The notes below the pieces were generated by a model, which was not told where the DNA came from, did not search any database, and saw only the letters and a program-made list of their open reading frames with translations. Below, piece after piece: positions 8,428 through 16,067 of a stretch of 39,329 nucleotides of DNA (the stretch's first letter is position 1; the number at the start of each line of letters is the position of its first letter). The DNA comes from CAZVNZ01 sp964628515 (lineage in GTDB: Bacteria > Bacillota > Clostridia > Christensenellales > Christensenellaceae), in contig CAZVNZ010000028.1 in the NCBI GenBank assembly GCA_964628515.1, positions 1 through 39,329 on the forward strand, written 5' to 3'. Made by a program: the position numbers and the translations under genes.

Positions 8428-9500
8428 TAAAACTAATAAAACCATACATTTCTTTTGATGAAGTAAAAGCGGAGTTTGAGGAGGTATTTAACAGCGGTAT
8501 TTTTACACGTGGCGATTATTCTTCTCTGCTTCCTAAAAAAATATGCGAGTACACAGGGGCAAAGTATGCGTTTAACGCAACTTCCGCCACTACCGCTCTT
8601 GCCGCCTGCTTAGAGGTGCTAAACATTGGCAAGGGTGACGAAGTTATAGTTTCGGATTTTTCCTTTCCTGCCTCCTCTAATGTTATAGAAAGTTGCGGTG
8701 CTACCCCAATTTTTGCGGATGTTGATTTAGAAACCTTTAATATGTTGCCTAAGGAATTAGAGTCAAAAATCACAAAAAAAACCAAAGCTGTAATATTTGT
8801 ATGTGCCTTGGGAAATCCTTCCGGAATAGAGGAAATTGCAAGCATATGCAAGGCGCATAATTTAGTTTTGATTAATGATGCCGCTTGTGCCATAGGCAGT
8901 AGCATAGACGGCATAAAAGTGGGCGGTTATACGGATTTTGAGTGTTTCAGCTTTCACCCTCGCAAGTTGCTTACTTCGGGAGAGGGGGGTGCTATTACCA
9001 CTAATCACCAAAAATATGCGGATATTTTAAATGTAAAACTTATGCACGGCGCAACAATTACCAACGGCAAAATGGATTTTATAACCTACGGCTATAATTA
9101 CAGATTGCCCGAATTACAATGTATAATGGTAATTAAGCAAATAGAAAAATTAGACAGCATAGTAAAAAGCAGACAGGAAATTTTTTCCGAATACAAAAAA
9201 GAGCTTGAAAAAGCCGGCTACGTTGGGCAAAAATCGGCTAAAAACGCCCTGCATAATATGCAAAGCGTTGTATTTAAAGTACCCGACGGTGTAAACAGAG
9301 ACGGATTAATTGCTCACCTAAAAAACGTAGGAATTGAAAGCACCATAGGCACTTACTGCCTGTCTGCCTGCACTTACAATAAAAACAAGTACAACAGCGT
9401 TAATAAAAACGCTTGGTATTTAGAACAAAACACCATTACACTACCCTGCTTTGAGGGTGTGGATGTATCTGCGGTTATAAAAGGAGTGCTTAGCTTTTAA
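8424..9500 (+). CDS. DegT/DnrJ/EryC1/StrS-family PLP sugar aminotransferase
   Basis: The protein is 358 residues from ATG 8424, chosen because it overlaps the SDR stop as ATGA. The family signatures are present: GDEVIVSDFSFPASSN, NDAACAIGS with D152 for the PLP nitrogen, and SFHPRKLLTSGEGG with K181 as the Schiff-base lysine. The usual H..G after the beta strand is replaced by GNPSG. It should transaminate a keto-sugar nucleotide, most simply the product of the preceding SDR. It is the last gene of the unit, and its stop codon lies within a hairpin. A second, only distantly similar, paralogue lies at 10666-11850. Confidence 0.9.
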   Translation: MIKLIKPYISFDEVKAEFEEVFNSGIFTRGDYSSLLPKKICEYTGAKYAFNATSATTALAACLEVLNIGKGDEVIVSDFSFPASSNVIESCGATPIFADVDLETFNMLPKELESKITKKTKAVIFVCALGNPSGIEEIASICKAHNLVLINDAACAIGSSIDGIKVGGYTDFECFSFHPRKLLTSGEGGAITTNHQKYADILNVKLMHGATITNGKMDFITYGYNYRLPELQCIMVIKQIEKLDSIVKSRQEIFSEYKKELEKAGYVGQKSAKNALHNMQSVVFKVPDGVNRDGLIAHLKNVGIESTIGTYCLSACTYNKNKYNSVNKNAWYLEQNTITLPCFEGVDVSAVIKGVLSF

Positions 9501-9508
9501 GCACTCCT
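9482..9508. terminator. Bidirectional hairpin terminator between convergent genes
   Basis: A perfect 11-bp stem, AGGAGTGCTTA and TAAGCACTCCT, with a 5-base loop spans the TAA stop of the aminotransferase gene. On the minus strand it is followed by TTTTAT, so it can also end the operon arriving from 9556. The T-tract on the plus strand is weaker. Confidence 0.7.
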
Positions 9509-9555
9509 AACTTTAAATTTATTGTTTTTAGCTTAGGATTTTCCACCCGCCAACC

Positions 9556-10125
9556 TTAATCATCATAATTAAAATCTACGGTGCCATCTTTATTTACAAT
9601 AACTTTGCCAATGGGCTTTGCGGGGTTTCCTGCTACTATTGTGTTACTCGGCACATTTTTTGTTACCATACTGTTTGCGCCAATAACGCAATGTTTGCCT
9701 ATGGTTACATTTTGGGTTATTATACTCATACTGCCTATTACACTATTGCTGCCAATGGTAACATCCCCCTTAACAAAGGGGTTTTTACCGCCCGAAAGGT
9801 AGTATTTAGTGCTGTCGTGAGTAAAAATCATAACACCCGAGTTTACAGAAACAAAATCCCCTATGGTTACTTTGCCGTTTATGCCCTCAATTAAAGTATA
9901 CGGGCCTATCCACACATCTGCGCCGATTTTCACATCTCCCATAATTACACTTGTATCGTAAATGGAGCTGTTTTGCCCTGCATTACAATACTTTGCTTTA
10001 TCGAAACGGTTAAAAAGCAACTCTCCTGTGGGCAGTACCCTGTTATACTTTGTTTTTAACTCGTCTCTTTTTTGGGCTAATAATAAAGTTAGCTCTCTAT
10101 CTAAATCTTTATACACCGACTTCAC
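9556..10125 (-). CDS. Left-handed beta-helix (hexapeptide) acyltransferase
   Basis: The 189-residue protein has an N-terminal helical stretch (1-45) followed by many hexapeptide turns of the [LIV]-G-x4 kind, and ends IVAGNPAKPIGKV. A loop with FTHDS carries a His that could be the catalytic base of CysE/LacA-type enzymes. Likely role: O- or N-acylation of a sugar or lipid-linked sugar in the cytoplasm. The proposed GTG start sits 2 bp after the stop of the preceding gene and has no clear SD, so translation probably depends on coupling. It is last in the minus-strand operon starting at 12867. Confidence 0.82.
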   Translation of the reverse strand: MKSVYKDLDRELTLLLAQKRDELKTKYNRVLPTGELLFNRFDKAKYCNAGQNSSIYDTSVIMGDVKIGADVWIGPYTLIEGINGKVTIGDFVSVNSGVMIFTHDSTKYYLSGGKNPFVKGDVTIGSNSVIGSMSIITQNVTIGKHCVIGANSMVTKNVPSNTIVAGNPAKPIGKVIVNKDGTVDFNYDD

Positions 10126-10127
10126 CG

Positions 10128-10655
10128 TTAATCAGGGATTACAAAACCGCAAATACCGCACTTGCTACCCTCTACCCTGCTTCCGCATTTGCATACCTTG
10201 CCTATGGGTTTTGCCGGATTTCCCACTACCAATGTGTAGGGGGCAACATCCTTTGTAACCACACTTCCCGCGCCAACCATAGCATATTCACCCACTGTAC
10301 TGCCACAAATAATTGTGCAATTTGCACCCAGCGACGCCCCTTTTTTTATGAACGTTTGGGTAACCTGCCAATCATCACTAAAAGCACGGGGAAACATATC
10401 GTTGGTAAACACCGCATTTGGGCCTACAAAAACATCATCCTCAATAACCACACCGTGATATACCGAAACTCCGTTTTGTATTTTGCAGTTATCCCCTATT
10501 TTTACATCAAAATCTATATAGGTATCCTTGCTTATTATGCAGTTTTTGCCTATTTCCGTATTTTCCCTTATTTGAGAGTTTATCCAGATTTTTGTACCCT
10601 CGCCTATTTTTGCGTCTTTAGAAACGCTTGCCGTTTTATCTATATATATATCCAT
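10128..10655 (-). CDS. WlbB/WbpD-like sugar N-acetyltransferase with C-terminal zinc-ribbon-like tail
   Basis: 175 residues from ATG 10655, chosen because GGGAGA lies about 5 bp upstream; a start at 10679 would lie inside the previous gene. Left-handed beta-helix repeats run through residues 1-150, with NGVSVYHGVVIEDDVFVGPNAVFTND typical of WbpD/WlbB UDP-sugar N-acetyltransferases. The end carries CKCG and CGIC, a short four-cysteine motif that may bind zinc. In the Wlb/Wbp pathway this enzyme acetylates the 3-amino group of a UDP-amino-uronic acid. The preceding aminotransferase and oxidoreductase genes fit that pathway. The substrate is inferred. Confidence 0.85.
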   Translation of the reverse strand: MDIYIDKTASVSKDAKIGEGTKIWINSQIRENTEIGKNCIISKDTYIDFDVKIGDNCKIQNGVSVYHGVVIEDDVFVGPNAVFTNDMFPRAFSDDWQVTQTFIKKGASLGANCTIICGSTVGEYAMVGAGSVVTKDVAPYTLVVGNPAKPIGKVCKCGSRVEGSKCGICGFVIPD

Positions 10656-10665
10656 AATTCTCCCG

Positions 10666-11850
10666 TTAAATAAACTCATTTACGCATTTTACCACGTATT
10701 CTCTTTCCTCTATGGTAAGCTCGGGGAAAACGGGTAAGCATACGCTTTCTCTTGCAATTTTTTCCGAAACGGGTAAATCCCCTTCTTTGTAGCCTAAATA
10801 GGTAAATGCCTTTTGCAAATGGAGAGGCACGGGATAAAATGCGGCACTACCCACACCTTTGTCCGCCAAAAACTGCCCAAGCTCTTCCTTTTTGGTTGTT
10901 CTTAAAGCATATTGATGCCAAACTACCTTTTTGTCCTTAGGCTCTTTTGGTAAAATAAACTTGCTTTTATCTAAATTATTGTTGTAAAAATCCGCTATTA
11001 CACGTCTGTTTTGGTTAAAGCCTTCAAAATATTTTAGCTTAATACCCAAAATTACCGCCTGCATTGCATCCATCCTGGAGTTATATGCAATTAAATAATT
11101 GTAGTATTTATAGGGGTTGTATAAAGCGTCTGCCTCTACCGCTTTTGCAAATTCGTCCTTTGTGCCTTCCAGCAAAAACCGAGCATCCGCACCTGTTTTT
11201 CCACCGCCATGCTCTCTGAATGCACGGGCAATTAAGGCTAAATCGTCGTTGTTGGTGGTTATCATCCCTGCATCTCCAAATGCACCTAAGTTTTTTGTGG
11301 GAAAGAATGAAAAACACCCAAAATCCGCAAGACCGCCTGCTTTAACCCCTTTGTACTCCGCACCTATTGCTTGACAGGCATCTTCTATTACATATAAATT
11401 ATTAGCTTTTGCAACTGCATTAATCTCGTCCATGTCTGCCGGACAACCGAAAATATGCACCGGCATTATTGCCTTTGTTTTAGGCGTTATCTTGCTTTCT
11501 ATGCTTTTTACGTCTATGTTGAAGGTATCTTCTTCAATATCTGCAAACACGGGTATTGCCCCTACGTTTGCTATTGCCTCCGCCGTTGCAAAAAATGTGA
11601 AGGGCGTTGTAATTACTTCATCTCCTAAGCCTATTTTGCAGGCTCTTAGAGCTATTACAAGTGCATCTGTGCCGTTTGCAACGGTAATTACATGCTTAAC
11701 TTTAAGGTAATCTGCCATCTGCGACTCAAAATCCGCAACAGTTTTGCCCATTACATACATTCCGCTTTCCATACACTTACATATTGCCGTTTCCATTTCC
11801 TCTTTTAGTGGTATGTACTGCCTTTTTAGGTCTAAAATAGGTACGTTCAT
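10666..11850 (-). CDS. DegT/DnrJ/EryC1/StrS aminotransferase (WlbC/WbpE-like)
   Basis: 394 residues from ATG 11850; the adjacent ATG at 11853 is closer to the SD AAGGAG. Signatures: NVPILDLKRQY at the N-terminus, ANGTDALVIALRA, EVITTPFTFFATAEAI, VHIFGCPADM, EDACQAIGAEYKG (D157) and SFFPTKNLGAFGDAG with K186 forming the PLP Schiff base. This is close to the WlbC/WbpE group, which aminates a 3-keto UDP-GlcNAc-uronate. It is followed 10 bp later by the acetyltransferase and preceded by a Gfo/Idh oxidoreductase, the same three steps in order. The exact sugar is inferred from context. Confidence 0.9.
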   Translation of the reverse strand: MNVPILDLKRQYIPLKEEMETAICKCMESGMYVMGKTVADFESQMADYLKVKHVITVANGTDALVIALRACKIGLGDEVITTPFTFFATAEAIANVGAIPVFADIEEDTFNIDVKSIESKITPKTKAIMPVHIFGCPADMDEINAVAKANNLYVIEDACQAIGAEYKGVKAGGLADFGCFSFFPTKNLGAFGDAGMITTNNDDLALIARAFREHGGGKTGADARFLLEGTKDEFAKAVEADALYNPYKYYNYLIAYNSRMDAMQAVILGIKLKYFEGFNQNRRVIADFYNNNLDKSKFILPKEPKDKKVVWHQYALRTTKKEELGQFLADKGVGSAAFYPVPLHLQKAFTYLGYKEGDLPVSEKIARESVCLPVFPELTIEEREYVVKCVNEFI

Positions 11851-11877
11851 CATACTCTCCTTTTTTATATATAGCTT

Positions 11878-12867
11878 TTATAAATTCATATCCTCGCCGG
11901 CTCTAAGTAAAATATCCAGTATTCTTATAGCCTGATTAACATTAGAGTTAGACTCTTTATTTTCTTTTATGCAATCGTAAAAATGCTCTAAACTGTTAAG
12001 TAGGGCATCTTGTGCATTAACATTGGGTATATATAAATCTCCCAACCTCACTTTTGCCTCGTACTTGCCGTATTCGTCGAAAAGCTCTTTGTTTAATTCC
12101 ACGCCTTTATCGTAAATACGCAGTTTTTCGCTTTCTATTAAGTCGTCAAAAACTATCATTTTCTTAGTACCGCCAATAACCATAACCCGCTCTTTTACAG
12201 GAGAAATCCAACTTGATTTTAGCATAGTTAAAAACTTTTCGTACTGTATTGTAATATAGGTAAGCGTTTCTTGAGTGCTGTACTGCTTTAGCCCCATTCC
12301 CTTTATTTTAAGGGCTTTTTGCCCACCACACAAGAAATCTATTACCGTTAAATCGTGTACCGCCAAATCCCACATTGCGTTAATATCGTTTTTAATATGA
12401 GGGCCTAAGTTGGCTCTGTTAGACTCAAAGTATATAACCTCTCCAATTTCTCCGCTGTCTATTATTTCTTTGATGCGTTTTATATAGGGGTTGTACACCA
12501 TAATATGATCCACATGTATTTTTACATTGTTTTCTTCGGCTAAAGTTTTTAGCAAAAGTGCATCCTGCATATTTACCGCTACCGGTTTTTCCATAAATAA
12601 GTGCTTATTGCTCTTTAGTACCTCTCTTGCCACTACTTGGGCGATTTCGTTTCTCAGTGCAACCGCACACATCTCCACATTTTTATCTGCAATTACGTCT
12701 TTATAATCCGTAAAATATTTAATTTTTTCTCCATATATGCTCTTTGCTTTGTTGAGTTTTTCTGCATCGTTATCGCAAATTCCGTATAGGTTTAGCTTTT
12801 TGCTGTTATTTAAGTTTCTTGCAATGTTAGGACCCCAATAACCAAAACCGATTAATACTGCGTTCAT
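11878..12867 (-). CDS. Gfo/Idh/MocA-family oxidoreductase (WlbA/WbpB-like)
   Basis: The 329-residue protein has an NAD-binding GFGYWG (7-12), the family signature EKP (93-95) and the active-site-region sequence WDLAVHDL with D167/H171. WlbA and WbpB oxidise C3 of UDP-GlcNAc-uronate before transamination. SD GAGGT lies about 8 bp before the ATG. It is the first gene of the minus-strand operon 12867-9556, with its own promoter. A UDP-GlcNAc 6-dehydrogenase (WbpA-like) that such a route needs is not in the window. Confidence 0.88.
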   Translation of the reverse strand: MNAVLIGFGYWGPNIARNLNNSKKLNLYGICDNDAEKLNKAKSIYGEKIKYFTDYKDVIADKNVEMCAVALRNEIAQVVAREVLKSNKHLFMEKPVAVNMQDALLLKTLAEENNVKIHVDHIMVYNPYIKRIKEIIDSGEIGEVIYFESNRANLGPHIKNDINAMWDLAVHDLTVIDFLCGGQKALKIKGMGLKQYSTQETLTYITIQYEKFLTMLKSSWISPVKERVMVIGGTKKMIVFDDLIESEKLRIYDKGVELNKELFDEYGKYEAKVRLGDLYIPNVNAQDALLNSLEHFYDCIKENKESNSNVNQAIRILDILLRAGEDMNL

Positions 12868-12935
12868 TAATGTACCTCTTTATATTACAATTTTTGTATT
12901 TCCCCATTAAACATATGTTTTCATACATTATATAT

Positions 12936-12964
12936 ATGATATACAAATTTAGGGTTTTTTACAA
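12936..12964 (-). promoter_or_regulatory. Promoter of the Gfo/Idh-aminotransferase-acyltransferase operon
   Basis: TTGTAA (12959-12964), 17-bp spacer and TATCAT (12936-12941) on the minus strand, about 70 bp before the ATG at 12867. Alternative AT-rich -10 matches overlap, so the exact element is uncertain. Confidence 0.5.
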
Positions 12965-13011
12965 GTGTTTTTTGTATCCACCTATCTTATTGCTTAGTTT
13001 AATATATTCCG

Positions 13012-15186
13012 TTACTCTATTTTATATAAAGCAAAATCCGATATTTCAATTTCCTCTGTGTTTGGGGTAAAAATACGTAAATATGCTTCTTTTGGTATGC
13101 TTGTTCCCGAGTAAAACGCACCAATACAGAGTTGCTCCGTTTCGTTTAGGGCAAACACCCTCTCTCTGATTGGGTCGTCGTAGTTTTCGCCGTATAAGTC
13201 TATGTTTAAAAGTTCCTCTCCACTTTTTGTGCGTGCGCTAAAGCTTACCCCATAGTTTGTTTTGTCCTCTAACTGCACGAGGTAGCTTAGTACGTTCATA
13301 CTGTCTGTCGGAGAAATTACTATGCTCTTTTCATATATTAAGGCGTTTTCCTTTATTAGTGCCGTCATAATTTTAATGGAGTTAATGTCTATTATTTCAT
13401 CTTCAAATGCGTAGATTAACCGCTCTTCGTCGCCGTTTTTGGCTGTGTATTCGCTGTTTTGCCCTATTCTTGCTGTTTTTTGTGATGCGCTTTCTAAATC
13501 CTTAGAATAGGCATTGTATATAATGTCGAAATCTTCGCCAATGTTTTGGGTTAGTACGTAAAGTTTGGCATTTGTTACAAATACTTGGTTTGGTAAGGTT
13601 TCTTCCCCTGTGTATTTGTAGTCGACTAAACTGCCTTTTGCGAAAGCTATGCTGTTTGTTAGGGTTGGGTCTTTTAGCTCGAAATATAGATGCTTTGCGT
13701 AGTCAATATTGCCGTTAATATTGGCAATTGCGTTTTCAAAACTGCCTATGGAGCTTTCTATTCCTATTATTTCAGCTTTTATTGGCTTTTTGGCATATGC
13801 AGAAAATATAGAGCTGTCGGGCGCCGTCCAACGCTCCGCACTCATATTAATAATGCTAATTTCCTCCGGAATCGCCCCATACACCAATTTGTTTTGGGCT
13901 GTAAAAAAACCGTCCTTTATTGCTTGCTCCATACTGTGCCTTGTTAATTTATTTATGTTTTTAACAGAGGCAAAAAGCAGATTTGCACTCACAGAATTTA
14001 TTATCATAATAGGAATACACACAAAAATACATATTAAAAAAGGAATCTTGCCGGATAAATTCGGCAGTTTTCTTTTAGCCATCATAATAATTGCAATTAC
14101 TATTAGTGCCAATCCGTAAAACTGAAAATACACAGGCAGATACGGTGTACCGAAATCCACATATACTTGATATTTTTCCGAAACAGCTACAAAAGCAGGT
14201 GTAATAAACAGCATGCATAGACCAAGTGCTAAAACACTTTTAATTTGATGTTTTTTAAATACATTCTCAATTTTTTCTTTTACAATTATGAAATACGCTA
14301 TCAGACAAAACAGTACTCCTCCGCTGATTTCAAAAACAGAAATGCTCAAATTAAAGCTTTCTAACGCTTTTTTGTATACATCTGAATAAAACATAGGATA
14401 GCTTAAAGGTAAAGTAGAAACAGTTTGCTTTGCATATGTGGTTGCTACAACCATAGGGTCATTGACAACTATAGAAATACCGTCGTAACCCTCTGTAGTT
14501 TTATTTTCTCTGCCTATATATGTAATTATCAGTATTATTGCCGTAACTGCAATGTAGGGAGCTAATGCTAAAATTTTCTTTTTAAAACCTTTTTTTTGAA
14601 CAGCTACAACAGCAATAATTGCTACGAAAAACATAAATGAAATTTCGTAAGTAAGTAGGGAGCATAAAAACAGTATTACACTTATTAAGGCATACGAAAA
14701 CTTTGGTACGGATATATTTTTTTGCAAAAACAAAATTGCACCCATACCAAATAAAAATGTAACCTGTAAAAGTCCTCCAAATGCTATATATGGATTAAAG
14801 TAATATACCGACAACTGAAAAAAAACAGGAAAAATCAGCATTGCTATAAGCTTAATTTTTTTTGAATCTGTAAGCCTAAAAACCACACAGCCAAACAATA
14901 ATACATTTGTTAACGTTATAAAAACCAAGTAAGATTTGTATACAATAATGGGGCTTTCAAAAAAACTTGCAAACTCGTGTACAGGAAAGTAAAATGTTGC
15001 CAGCAAAAGAAATCTGCCTTGAGATTCAAATAAATTTTTTTGCAGATTGCCCCAGTATTCAAGACTGTTTGATGATTCGCCCATACCCTCCACATAATTT
15101 CCGTGCATTGAAGAAAGAACGGTATCATCATATATATATCCGCTGTTTAAAACAGGTGCTAAAAACAAAAAGCAAACAACTAACAC
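13012..15186 (-). CDS. Large polytopic membrane protein with C-terminal extracytoplasmic domain, GT-C-like
   Basis: 724 residues from a GTG at 15186. The first about 410 residues hold about ten or more TM helices, beginning with one that ends in NSGYIYDD, an acidic pair after TM1 as in many GT-C glycosyltransferases. The last about 300 residues are soluble and mixed alpha/beta. The start is doubtful: the GTG has no SD, and the frame is open upstream to 15250 with a plausible N-terminus (NNNFKVFCYNYKYEI) but no standard start codon. A non-AUG start or a sequence error is possible. It may transfer polyprenyl-linked sugars outside the cell. No exact family recognised. Confidence 0.75.
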   Translation of the reverse strand: MLVVCFLFLAPVLNSGYIYDDTVLSSMHGNYVEGMGESSNSLEYWGNLQKNLFESQGRFLLLATFYFPVHEFASFFESPIIVYKSYLVFITLTNVLLFGCVVFRLTDSKKIKLIAMLIFPVFFQLSVYYFNPYIAFGGLLQVTFLFGMGAILFLQKNISVPKFSYALISVILFLCSLLTYEISFMFFVAIIAVVAVQKKGFKKKILALAPYIAVTAIILIITYIGRENKTTEGYDGISIVVNDPMVVATTYAKQTVSTLPLSYPMFYSDVYKKALESFNLSISVFEISGGVLFCLIAYFIIVKEKIENVFKKHQIKSVLALGLCMLFITPAFVAVSEKYQVYVDFGTPYLPVYFQFYGLALIVIAIIMMAKRKLPNLSGKIPFLICIFVCIPIMIINSVSANLLFASVKNINKLTRHSMEQAIKDGFFTAQNKLVYGAIPEEISIINMSAERWTAPDSSIFSAYAKKPIKAEIIGIESSIGSFENAIANINGNIDYAKHLYFELKDPTLTNSIAFAKGSLVDYKYTGEETLPNQVFVTNAKLYVLTQNIGEDFDIIYNAYSKDLESASQKTARIGQNSEYTAKNGDEERLIYAFEDEIIDINSIKIMTALIKENALIYEKSIVISPTDSMNVLSYLVQLEDKTNYGVSFSARTKSGEELLNIDLYGENYDDPIRERVFALNETEQLCIGAFYSGTSIPKEAYLRIFTPNTEEIEISDFALYKIE

Positions 15187-15299
15187 AAGTATTTCATATT
15201 TGTAGTTATAACAAAATACCTTGAAATTATTATTAATTCCTATAATACACTACTCCCAAAAATTAAATTTTTACGTCCATTTTTTTGTTTCTTGATTTC

Positions 15300-15328
15300 A
15301 GTATACATAAAAAATTAACAAATTTCAA
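15300..15328 (-). promoter_or_regulatory. Promoter of the 13012-15186 membrane protein gene
   Basis: TTGAAA (15323-15328), 17-bp spacer, TATACT (15300-15305) on the minus strand. It predicts a 5' leader of about 105 bases to GTG 15186, long enough to allow a start further upstream. Confidence 0.6.
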
Positions 15329-15338
15329 GTAAATACAA

Positions 15339-15367
15339 TTCCAATTTACTTAAAAATATAGTATAAT
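15339..15367 (+). promoter_or_regulatory. Promoter of the 15418-19735 operon
   Basis: A perfect TATAAT (15362-15367) with a weak -35, TTCCAA (15339-15344), at 17 bp. It lies about 50 bp before the ATG at 15418 and is divergent from the promoter at 15300-15328. Confidence 0.5.
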
Positions 15368-15417
15368 GTAACATAATGTATTATATTTTATATACAGCAA
15401 AAAATTAGGAGAAATTT

Positions 15418-16047
15418 ATGAATAAAAATGTTAAAATAGTTCTATTAATAGCTGCTATTGTTATATTAGTATTAATAGTTGTATTTGCGGTTAATAACTT
15501 TTTGGGCAGTTTTAAAGACCCAAACGCAAACGCAAAACCCACCGAGGCAGTAATAGAAGCACCCCTGCCTGTAAAACCCACCAACTACCCAACCCCCACA
15601 CCCTATCCCGAGCCCGACCCAACACCCAGCGGAGAGCTTTTAGTGGAGGAGGACGAAATAGAGTTTAGCGACAACACCATTACTTATGATTATTATGATC
15701 CCGAAAAAAATTCCGTAGTAACCAAAGAAATTACGGTAGAAGGTGCATCTACCCTGTCTTCCGTTTTAGATGCAATATCTCAAATGTTTTTTAAACTGCC
15801 TTTAGCGGATGGTTATTTAAACCCCAACTCCATTAGTATGATTGGAGACAGCGTATATATAGATTTAAAGCGAACCATATACGATGCGCCCTTAGGCTCT
15901 ACTTCAGAGGGCTCTATGCTTTCTGCCATATACAGCGGATACACCACAAGCATACCGGATATTACAAAGGTTTATATAAGTGTGGACGGCAGCGATTACT
16001 CCTCGGGTGCAACAAGTTTCCCTAAAGGAAAGCCGTTTATTCCTTAA
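15418..16047 (+). CDS. Membrane-anchored protein with GerMN-like domain
   Basis: A 209-residue protein with SD AGGAGA 5 bp before the ATG. One N-terminal TM helix (about 7-30) is followed by a Pro/Thr-rich linker (PTNYPTPTPYPEPDPTPS). The C-terminal domain, residues about 75-209, has the GerMN pattern: GDSVYIDL, then GSTSEGSMLSAIYSGYTTSIPDITKVYISVDG. GerMN domains occur in GerM and in other exported envelope proteins. This protein faces outside the membrane. It is 20 bp upstream of a glycosyltransferase, so a role in envelope glycan assembly is more likely here than in spore germination, but that is inference. Confidence 0.75.
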   Translation: MNKNVKIVLLIAAIVILVLIVVFAVNNFLGSFKDPNANAKPTEAVIEAPLPVKPTNYPTPTPYPEPDPTPSGELLVEEDEIEFSDNTITYDYYDPEKNSVVTKEITVEGASTLSSVLDAISQMFFKLPLADGYLNPNSISMIGDSVYIDLKRTIYDAPLGSTSEGSMLSAIYSGYTTSIPDITKVYISVDGSDYSSGATSFPKGKPFIP

Positions 16048-16067
16048 ACAAAAACACGAGGTAATTA

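Noticed and set aside
10050..10673. 207-codon plus-strand frame over the acyltransferase genes
   Set aside because: The antisense of hexapeptide repeats gives a Tyr/Cys/Asn-rich product with no SD; the minus-strand frame has clear family motifs.
15180..15197. ATG at 15197 as the start of the large membrane protein
   Set aside because: It is out of frame and hits a stop after five codons (ATG AAA TAC TTG TGT TAG).
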